DNA of 64,000 nt, taken from positions 3,782,001-3,846,000 of the forward strand of contig OZ017766.1 of assembly GCA_963969345.1 (NCBI GenBank), read 5' to 3'. Shown here one piece after another: positions 56,005-64,000 of the stretch; position 1 is the stretch's first letter; each line of letters opens with the position of its first letter. Under the pieces are notes generated by a model. That model saw only the letters and a list, made by a program, of their open reading frames with translations. It had not been told where the DNA came from and searched no databases. The stretch comes from Turbatrix aceti. Its lineage: Eukaryota; Nematoda; Chromadorea; Rhabditida; Panagrolaimidae. The translations under genes were made by a program, and so were the position numbers.

Positions 56005-57019
56005 ATGATCATCAAGGAGTAGTAAGTTGCTTCCAGACCACCCTCGTCCGGTAGAATACCGAGTTAATTGAGGAATTGCAGCCGCATTATCCTGCCTTTG
56101 ACCGTCAAGGAATACCACACGGGCCAGCTCTGGTCGATGGCCGAGGCTTCCAAGTTCGAGACCGGCGGCGGTGAGGGCGTCGAAATCGTCAAAAACGAGC
56201 CCTTCACCGATGTCCCTCTCTTCGACGGCAAGTACAACTCCGGACAGTACACCTTCAAGATCTACCATCTCCAATCGTTGGGTTTTATTAGGTTGAAGGT
56301 CACGGGAAATAAAATCATCGTTTCAGGAAGGTGTCACCGACTGTTCAGAAGCTGGTTCCCAAAGGCGCGATGCACATCCAGGAAGAAGCGTGGAACGCGT
56401 ACCCCTACGCGAAGACGGTCCTCACCAACCCGGACTACATGAAAGACAACTTTTATGCCAAAATCGAAACCATTCACCTTCCGGACCGGGGAACGACCGA
56501 AAACGTGAGTTGGAGGATCTTGCAACGTTTTTTTGTACCTCAGGATTATTTGAAATTTTGAATAAAAACTGTATTGTTAAAACTGTTTAGGCCCACAACC
56601 TGTCCTCCGATCAGCTCGCCAAGCGCGAAGTCATAACCATCGACATCGCGGACGACACCAAATACCTCAAGCCGACCGACGTCAAACCAGAGACATCGCC
56701 CTCGCAGTTTGTATCCACCAAGACGGGCCGTGGCAAGCTGAAGTCCGGGTGGCAAGAGACGCATGAACCCGTCATGTGCGCCTACAAGTTGGTAACGGTC
56801 TACTTCAAGTGGTTCGGCCTGCAGAGCATCATGGAAAACTACGCTCAAAACCAGTACCCTCGGCTGTTTACGATATTCCACCGCGAGGTCTTCTGCTGGA
56901 TCGACCAGTGGATTGAGCTCAGCATCGAGGAGGTCCGCGAGTTTGAGGAAAAGACCAAGAAGGAGCTCGACGAGGCCAGAAAGTCAGGCTGCGTGAGGGG
57001 GCTTGTGGCAGACAAATAA
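56005..57019 (+). CDS. PITPNA-like: Phosphatidylinositol transfer protein, class I
   Basis: Exons are 56005-56021, 56082-56276, 56327-56504 and 56591-57019, giving 272 aa (human PITPNA 270). The 17-nt first exon encodes MIIKE plus two bases of a Tyr codon; joined, the start reads [17 protein letters not shown], matching human MVLLKEYRVILPVSVDEY. Further hallmarks are [44 protein letters not shown] and [17 protein letters not shown], plus the C-terminal helix and RGLVADK end. It shuttles PI and PC between membranes. The gene is complete; the nucleoporin follows 347 bp downstream on the same strand. Confidence 0.95.
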
Positions 57020-57366
57020 TCCCAACGCCTTCTCTTGTACGGGTCAAAGGTGGCTAAATGAGTACTCCATTGTGATGTTGCTAATAATTTTTTGTGAACT
57101 GACAATGAACCAAAAAAACCGATATTATCGACGAGAAACGCGCCAAAAAAGTGGATGAAAAAAAGCGCGGGAGAAAAGCAGCAAAATTGCACAAGAATGC
57201 CTGGTGCGCACGCGATGTCCCGAGGCGAACGCCAATACGGTTCAAAAGCGCAGCATTTGTAACTCATTCGTTTTTGAAAATTGTCATCGCGTTTTTCTAT
57301 TGCAAGCGTTTTCGAAGGGCGTTGTTTATCCTCGTTTTTCAGCGTTTATCTCATTGCACTGGCAGC
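57020..57366 (+). other. Intergenic, PITP to nucleoporin
   Basis: 347 bp with no supported gene. The spacing would allow an operon, but no clear U-rich element was identified by eye. Confidence 0.45.
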
Positions 57367-60300
57367 ATGACAAGCAACGATCTTTCTACCACGATCAAAA
57401 AAGTGGAGTCCACTTTGGTGAGTTGACCTTTTGCTATGCTCTGACCAAGTAAGTCTAAATTCCTTCAGGAATCCCTCGTGAGCACAATTCGGGCATTGGA
57501 CAATCGCGTTTCCTTCATCGAGAAGAACTATGTGGATGCGCAGCGGGAGAGCACTGCGCTGCTCGCGACAACTCTCAAGGAAGCGCTCCACGAAGTCACC
57601 GAACTCAACCGCAACAGCATGGAGCACGTATCCAACTTTTCCAAGTTGCTGACCGAGAGCCTGGCTCAGCACAACGCTCTCGCGATTACTGCTACGGCCA
57701 ACGTGTACTCTGAGCAGCAGCGGTTAGTTTTGGTACAATTTTATTATCTGTGTTTTATGAAAGCTTTACAGATTGCTTACCGAAATGCAGAACACGCAGA
57801 ACGCTCAGCGGCAGCAGGTTTTGGCCTTCAATTCGCAGCTCTTGGACCTCGCTCATCAGATGCCGTATCAGCAGAACATCGGTCTCGCCAACTATCAAAA
57901 TGCCCAGAACGCGGCGCTTCTTCAGCGGCAATTGGCTCAGCAGGCTTTTGCCGCTCAACAAGCAGCAGCAGCCCAGCAATCCGCTCCCCAACATCTTCCG
58001 ACTCCTCAACATCCTGGCGTCCAGCAGTCGGTTGCACGTCAGCCTTTTGGTCAGCATCCTCAGGCTACTCAGTTCCCCGCGACTGTTCCGTCAGGTTTGT
58101 TCGCGTCGGCCCAGCAGCAACAGCAGCAGCAACTGCCCTTGAAGCCCGTTGAAACGAAACCCGTGGCTCCGCCTGCCCCTGTTCCTCCTCCTCAGTTGCC
58201 TGTCGCGAAGCCTGCTCCTGCCGCTGAATCCTCGACCGTCGCAGCGCCCCAGCCGACTCCGTTTGGCGATCGTTTCAAGAAGAAGGAAGGCGAATGGGAT
58301 TGCGGTACGTGTCTCATCACGAACACGCCCAACGTCAACCAATGCGCTGCTTGTCAGACGGGCAAGGACGGAAAGCCTGCTGACGTCTTTGCTGCCAAAC
58401 CGACCGCTTCCGTGCTGCCCGGTGCCACCCAGAACTTTGAATTTGGCATCAAGAACAACTCTCCGAGCAGTGTGACGGGCTCTGCTTCGGCAAACATCGG
58501 CACGCCGACGCAGGTCGCGAGCTTCAACGTCAAACCTGCCGCTCCTCCGTCGAACTCGACGGGCGGAAGCATTCTTTTCGGAAAGCCCGTCGAATCCAAA
58601 CCCGCTCAGAAGCCGGTCTTCGGCAGCGGAGCCGTCGGTTCTGGAGCTTCGTTCGAATTCGGCAAGCCTTCAACCACCACTTCGGGCTTCAAGTTTGGCT
58701 CTGCGACTCCCGCGACGCCTGCCAGTGACGTCAAAACCACAACAACGACCTCTACCTCGACGACCGTTCTCGGCGGCAACAAAGTCTTCGGTGGTGGCAG
58801 CGCCAATCTCTCCTTCGGCGCGCTTGCCGGCACCAACACCGGATCATCGTTCCTCAACAAATCCGACGACAAGGCCAAGACCGGTGCTTTTGGTCTGCCG
58901 ACCGGTTTTCAGACGAAGCAGCCGTCCACCGCCGCTGAGGGCGAAGAAGACGACAACCCCGAAGGCTTTGTCCCCAGCGACGAGTACGCGCCCGTTGTTC
59001 CTCTTCCCGACGTCATAGAGGTGAAAACCGGTGAGGAAGAAGAGCAGGCCGTCTTCGAGAACCGCGCCAAGTTATTCATCTTTGTCAACGGCGAGAACAA
59101 GGAACGCGGCCTCGGCCCGCTGCGCATTCTCTACAACGCCGAGCGCAAGAGCTACCGCGTTGTAATGCGTCGGGAGCAGACCCTGAAGCTGTGCGCCAAC
59201 TTTGCTCTTAAGAACGTCAAGGTCACCGACAAGCCGAACACCACCACCTGCGGCATCGTCCATTGCATCGTGAGTTGCTTGTTTTATTTTAGCTTTATTT
59301 GGTTTTATTACCGCTTTTTAGGATTTTTCCGATCCCGAAAAGAAGGGCGGCGAGCATTGCGTACTGATTGTCAAGTTCAAGGAGGTATCTGTTTACCAGA
59401 ACTTCCGTGATACGGTTAACAAGATAAACGACGGCTCGTACGTGTTCACCCCCGCTGAAAACAATACGTCATCGACCAGTGCGTAATTTATTTTTCATTG
59501 TAGTAGTTTTTATCCTGTTTCATTAATTTATACCCGGCTGTCGTTTCATGTTTATTTGAAATGAAGAAGCATCTGTTTTTTAGTTGACGAGGGCACGGCG
59601 AAGGTGATGACTTCGACTCAGGAGAAACCCAAGCCGTTTGGAAATACTTCGCCGCAACTGGTTGTGCCGCCGGTGCAGCGCAGCCTCTTTGGCGACATTA
59701 CGAGTTCGACGACGGCTGTCAAACCGAAGCCTTTCACGGTCGCGCCGCAGAAGCCCCAGACGAGTCTCTTTGGCTCGCTTGCAACTGGTAGCTCGACGGG
59801 TGTCGCTCAGAAACCCTCCTTGTTTGGCGGAAATGCGTTTGGTGGTGCATCGGCCTTTTCGGCACAGCCTAAGCCGGCGGATTCCTCGGATGCTGCAGAG
59901 AACCCGGAAGAATTCGTTCCGAATGTGGAGTACGCGCCGGTTGTCGACAAGCTGCCGCCCGTCGTGGATGTTCCCACCGGCGAAGAAGACGAGAACACCC
60001 TCTACGAAGAACGCGCTCGTCTCTACGTTTTCCAGACTGAGCAGAAGGACTACAAAGAAGCCGGCACCGGAGTTGTCAAAATCCTGGAGAATCCTACGAC
60101 GAAAGTCCGCCGCATTCTGATGCGCCGCGAGCAGGTCCTGAAGGTCTGCCTCAACACCCGTCTGACGGCCTCGTTCCGGTACAAACTCAAAGAAAACACC
60201 GACAAGGTCGTCATTTTCTCGTGCTTCGTGAGTTATCGTTTTATTTTTTTTCTCTCTTGTCAATTAGATGGCTTCAGAGTCTCGCGCCGGATGTCTGCGA

Positions 60301-60969
60301 TAGCCACACTGTCCAGACTTACGCGCTTCGCATGTCTTCTGCCGAGCGTATCAAGCAATTCATTGGCGTCATCGATGAAACCGTTGCTCTGTGCAAAGAG
60401 TCGTCCGGCAACTCTTCGCATTCGGCTGCGGCCTCTGTGGAACCGGAAACCCCGAAAAATGAAGATGAGCAGCAGAACGACGACGAAGAAGAAGAATACA
60501 TCGAGGACGAAGACTACGAGGACGCCGAGGAGTACGCTCACGACGACGACGAAGACTTCACCATCGTCAGCGTCGGCAAGTGCGGTCTCACCGTTGCTTC
60601 CAAGTACGCGTCGCCTCTCGTAAGTTTATCTCGCTTTTTATCTCGCTGCAGTTGGGTTCTTTTTAGAGCAGCCAGAAGCCCGTTGTTTACGAAAACGTGA
60701 CTCACAGTGTCCTGAAGTCGGCGGATAACGGCGACATCTTCTACCAGATAACCTTCAAGGGTGACGGCGGCGATTCCATTCTGTCCCACTACGTCGAGAA
60801 GAACCAGGAATTCAAGCTGCAGGGCCAGACCATCACTTACGACGCCGAAGACGACAAGGGCTCCAAGAGGAAGCTGACGGTCAACTTCGACACCCCGGCG
60901 GACGCCGCTCGGTTCCACGAAGAAATCCAGCAGTACCGCGACGAAACGACGTACAACGATGAGCAGTGA
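57367..60969 (+). CDS. npp-9: RanBP2/NPP-9-like nucleoporin with RanBP2 zinc finger and Ran-binding domains
   Basis: Exons are 57367-57417, 57469-57722, 57772-59269, 59322-59478, 59584-60227, 60278-60619 and 60667-60969, giving 1082 aa. Order: N-terminal coiled coil (1-100), Gln/Ala/Pro-rich linker, one RanBP2-type zinc finger (WDCGTCLITNTPNVNQCAAC, about 276-297), FG/GFGKP-type repeats (FGKP, FGSG, FGGG), Ran-binding domain 1 (about 500-640, EGFVPSDEYAPVV, RAKLFIFV, RVVMRREQTLKLCANF), a second FG linker, Ran-binding domain 2 (about 757-900, EEFVPNVEYAPVV, RRILMRREQVLKVCLN), an acidic run (about 931-965) and a C-terminal PH-like domain. Acceptors at 60278 and 60667 are chosen because earlier AGs would place stops in frame. 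It should localise to the cytoplasmic face of the nuclear pore. Confidence 0.9.
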
Positions 60970-62696
60970 TCTCGGATGTTTATTATATACCTAACAATGG
61001 TCATTGGATGATTTCAAAGCAGTTCGTGTTCTCAACAGATCAATTCGTTATTTTTTATAAGCAAGTTGTGTTCTTGCATTTTTTTTCTGTGTAACAGATG
61101 ACATGCGTTGTTTTTTATTAATACATGTACGATTTTACTGACGCTGTATTGGAGGGTTGGATCATGGGGTGTAACACTGACTTCGGAGTCGGGGTCAAAA
61201 ATTTGGTCGAGAGATTGACTTCGCCAGCTAATAAAAAAAAACGGCGCGTTGTCGTTGTAAAAAATGTTATTTTCGCGTTTTTTTACAATTTTGGACACTG
61301 GGTAAGTTTCAAACGGTTTTTTTCTTAATTGCGAATTAAGATTGAGATTGACTTCTGACAGAAGTCAATGCAAAATTGAGATTGACTTCTGAACTCGACT
61401 TTGGACTCGGTGTCGGAGTCAAAATAAGAAACGCGATAAAAGTGGAAATTTTGAGCGCGAACGACAATGGACACATGACAGTTTGCGGTTAAAAAAAGAT
61501 GAGTGTAAACAAAGTGTTAGTAAAAGGAGAAGGCCACCGATACGTTGTCACATTTGATAAGCCACACTGCGTCTGTCTAACGCGATTGCAATATCAGTTC
61601 AATCGATTTGATTTGATCGCAACGCTGTTATTATAGCAAATTCATAAGTGCTACCAGAGATGCTACTTCTTGAAAACGGTAAGTTTTGAATCTTGCTTGT
61701 TCATCTGCATTGTTCTTTGTGCCGAGAGGACGCGACCCTCGGATACCTAGGCGGGCCTCGTTACTGCACTGATAACATCAAAAATCATGGGTTGTTCAAC
61801 GTAGATAGAGCATTCTGATGAGGACCCCAAATAAGCTGATTTGCCAAATTGTCTTATGGAACTTGTCTTATCACGTTTCCAACAAGCAGATTTCGTTATC
61901 GAATGAACTTTTTACACCAAAGCATTGTGAAAAAAACACGACTGTACACCTAAAATGATTTAAACGGCATTGTTTTACCAAATCGATAACTTATGAATGC
62001 CGTTTATTACGAAATAGTCGATGAGTCGCATGATTTTGTCATGTTGTTGAGTTGTACTGGTGTTCGTTCTGGTTAGACAGTGACACAAAAAAAAACTTGG
62101 ACTCACTTTGGATCCGCCTTTTTATTTCGATACGATACATCACATTTTATCAATAATTTCTCACATCCGCAGGAACGCCGCTGTGATTGAATAAACTGAA
62201 TTACCTTGGCGAATCATGCCTTATGCTTCTTGTGTCACTGCAAGCACCGGCCGTTTTTTGAATCACGCTGATACGCAGCATTTTTTCTGGTCCATGAGAT
62301 GGAGCGTAGTGGCTTGTATTCTTTTGTTTTGGCCTAACGGCTGTTAGCCTTCTTTTAAGCATCTGCCGTCAAAGAAATTCCCTAATCATAAATCCTGTGA
62401 CTTGGGTGAACTTATTTTGCCCTGTATCGATATTGATAGAGTAGGAGACGACTGAAAGATAGGAGATAGAAAAAAAGTGGTATCATCAATATTTTTTTAG
62501 CTTTTTTTCCGTGAGGTGTACTCGGCAAGAATCAATTTTGCCATAGGCATAATCAATTCTTCTGTTCGATCCCGCTAGGTAGTACACGGCTGTTTTTTTT
62601 GTTTCGATATAATATTTTCATTCTCGACTGCTGCATGTGCACCCGGGCTGGAAGACGAATTGATACTGGACATTTTAGGTATTTCCTGTCTAATAC
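60970..62696. other. AT-rich intergenic region, 1.7 kb
   Basis: Apart from the short repeats noted at 61341-61392 there is no supported gene. Frames are short and AT-rich. No tRNA could be folded by eye; one GTTCGATCCC-like box near 62560 lacks a matching A box. Confidence 0.45.
61341..61392. repeat. 18-bp direct repeat overlapping a 23-nt perfect palindrome
   Basis: ATTGAGATTGACTTCTGA occurs at 61341-61358 and again at 61375-61392. The first copy overlaps a perfect inverted repeat at 61347-61369 (arms ATTGACTTCTG, single-base centre). Similar GACTTCGGAGTCGG fragments lie at 61178 and 61393, suggesting a decayed tandem repeat. Confidence 0.6.
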
Positions 62697-63062
62697 ATGA
62701 CCATCAACAAGATGTCTACGGAAGATGTCAATACGGGTCAAGCAGAACGTCATGCATCGCAGCCCCAGACTGCCAACTCCGTTCCGGCAGCTGCGAATGC
62801 GCCGAATAAGTCAGGTGAAGTAGCTTTGCAACATGAAATGCAAAATCTGGAGATTTGCGGCCGGCCGCGGCCGCCTTGCAAACGCAAGCATTTTCCGTCG
62901 TCCGAAACTTTGGCAAAAAAGCAACGCACCGGCCCCGCACCCTGGGATCTACAAACTGAGCCCCTGCCACTCAATCCGTGCGACTACACAGGATTCCATT
63001 TCGCTGTTGATCTGGAAGGATGCCCGGAGTATTTTGCATTTTATGATCTTAATGCCTTATAA
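62697..63062 (+). CDS. Small orphan ORF, Pro/Ala/Lys-rich
   Basis: A 121-codon ATG-initiated frame. The first 60 residues are polar and low-complexity, then a basic cluster (CKRKHFPSSETLAKKQR) that resembles a nuclear localisation signal, then a hydrophobic/acidic C-terminus (DYTGFHFAVDLEGCPEYFAFYDL). No family is recognised. It ends 45 bp before the next start codon, in a spacing where an acceptor-like GTGTCTTAG occurs, so an operon is possible. Could be a real nematode-specific protein. Confidence 0.45.
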   Translation: MTINKMSTEDVNTGQAERHASQPQTANSVPAAANAPNKSGEVALQHEMQNLEICGRPRPPCKRKHFPSSETLAKKQRTGPAPWDLQTEPLPLNPCDYTGFHFAVDLEGCPEYFAFYDLNAL

Positions 63063-63107
63063 ATTTTTGTAACTATTATAAATAATCTTAGTGTCTTAGG
63101 GGATCTT

Positions 63108-64000
63108 ATGTTGTGTATGTTTCGGTCATACAAACAATTACCTGTTCATGTCCATAACCCGTGCAATCAGTATCACCCCTTCCAGTTCATGCAAAGCCAC
63201 AGGCAGTCACTCAATACGTCTTATGTGTCTGTTTTATATCACGTGTTGTTGCGGAAAATCGAATGCGTATCTACGGGATTTGATATCCACGCCGAGCTGA
63301 CCGTAAGTTATACCTTTTTTAATACTTATTGATTTCAATTCATTTTTTTAGAAAAAGTGGGACAGGCTAAAGTCAGTCGTTTTTTCTTCGAGGCAAACCA
63401 CATGTGGCTTCAGCGATTTTATGAACGCAGTCACGCTCAAGCTGCACCCTGATTACGCCCAGATCGTAGGCTTCAGCGATCTTCAACTATAATCATCGAG
63501 TTTCAGGAGTGCGGGCCGACAAAGTGCGCGTTTTTATACTCATCGGTCAACCTCGAGTGGCTTTTTGTTCACGTGAAAAACGTTGTTGTGCTGGATAACT
63601 CCCCGGGCGTCGAGCGGATTCTCAGGATCATCAATGCGACCAGATCGGATTCTTCGAGGGACCCGCTGCTCAGCGTCACAATCGAGAGGCCGACTTTATG
63701 TAACTTGTTTTCAAAAGACAAGTATCTGGTCGTTTTTATTCAGACGACGCCCATCAGGAAATTGGAATGCTTTTCGCAGCTGCTGACCGCGATTGATACC
63801 GATATCGCCATTCCGACCTTCGGGCACCTCACCGTCCAACTTGCGCCTTCTCATTTGGTCGTAAGTTCAGGGTGGATCTTTCCAGGTGAGCTTTTTGACC
63901 TTCTAGGACCTTCTGAGAACGCAAACATTCCAAGCAAGCCATATTCACTTTGTTCTACCGCTTATCAAGTTATCCGAGGAAAATTGCAGGTATCTAGTAA
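63108..64000 (+). CDS. F-box-associated-like nematode protein, 3' partial
   Basis: Exons are 63108-63302, 63352-63465, 63507-63860 and 63907-63989, after which GTATCT opens an intron that leaves the window; phases close throughout and 248 codons are visible. The second intron is only 41 nt and the third 46. The protein is a series of hydrophobic strands and helices (LEWLFVHVKNVVVLDNSPGVERILRIIN, KDKYLVVFIQTTPIRKLECFSQLL, TFGHLTVQLAPSHLV) of the LRR-like style seen in FTH/FBA-type domains of nematode F-box proteins, comparable in layout to the minus-strand gene at 30582-31622. Codons are more AT-rich than in the housekeeping genes, as in fast-evolving families. Assignment is tentative. Confidence 0.5.

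Noticed and set aside
62550..62580. tRNA B-box-like GTTCGATCCC
   Set aside because: No A box or cloverleaf could be formed around it.
1..64000. CRISPR arrays, operators, Shine-Dalgarno sites, rRNA, SL RNA or 5S genes
   Set aside because: The genome is a nematode's, and no repeat-spacer pattern or recognisable RNA gene was seen on either strand.

Overview
The window is nuclear DNA from a nematode. The clearest marker is a cuticle collagen with the nematode Col_cuticle_N domain (27492-28563, minus). Supporting signs are very short introns (mostly 41-60 nt, GTGAGT donors, TTTTCAG acceptors), acceptor-like sites directly before several start codons (consistent with spliced-leader trans-splicing), and a SAM50 gene directly followed by an ITPase gene, which matches two members of the C. 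elegans gro-1 operon (gop-3 and hap-1). I see no prokaryotic, viral or CRISPR content and no convincing tRNA or rRNA gene. Exon models below were built by hand from splice signals, reading phase and family alignment; all phases close.

Layout. 1-5.1 kb, plus strand: SAM50 (5' end cut off), ITPase, and a secreted double TolB-like propeller protein. 5.3-7.0 kb, minus: inositol-pentakisphosphate 2-kinase. 7.8-12.2 kb, plus: NRDE2 and TVP23. 12.4-16 kb, minus: a dual-specificity phosphatase without catalytic residues and a PLPPR-like member of the PAP2 superfamily. 18-26 kb: three related coiled-coil proteins, two of them a tail-to-tail inverted pair flanking a secreted Lys/Cys-rich protein. 26.7-28.6 kb: BAR-domain protein and collagen, convergent with 69 bp between their stop codons. 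28.7-29.7 kb: an element with 29-bp terminal inverted repeats just upstream of the collagen. 30.6-31.6 kb, minus: a nematode-type F-box-associated-like protein. 32.9-35.2 kb: a soluble guanylate cyclase. 35.4-36.9 kb, minus: a HAD phosphatase and a small membrane protein. 37.7-40 kb: SRP72. 40-44.3 kb: two highly divergent intron-containing H2B variants on opposite strands flanking a secreted protein, then a secreted metallo-beta-lactamase fold that has lost its metal ligands. 44.3-53.6 kb: a long gene-poor stretch plus a zinc-finger gene (RNF220-like) with a 5.2-kb intron. 53.8-54.8 kb, minus: a type II membrane glycoprotein. 56-61 kb: class I PITP and an NPP-9/RanBP2-like nucleoporin. 61-64 kb: AT-rich sequence, a small orphan ORF and a gene that runs off the right edge.

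Functional themes. Housekeeping genes (SAM50, ITPase, IPPK, TVP23, SRP72, PITP, nucleoporin) alternate with fast-evolving nematode-type genes. Three separate genes keep an enzyme fold while losing catalytic residues (DUSP, PLPPR-like, metallo-beta-lactamase). The most novel candidates are the H2B variant pair, the dead metallo-beta-lactamase and the inverted coiled-coil family.
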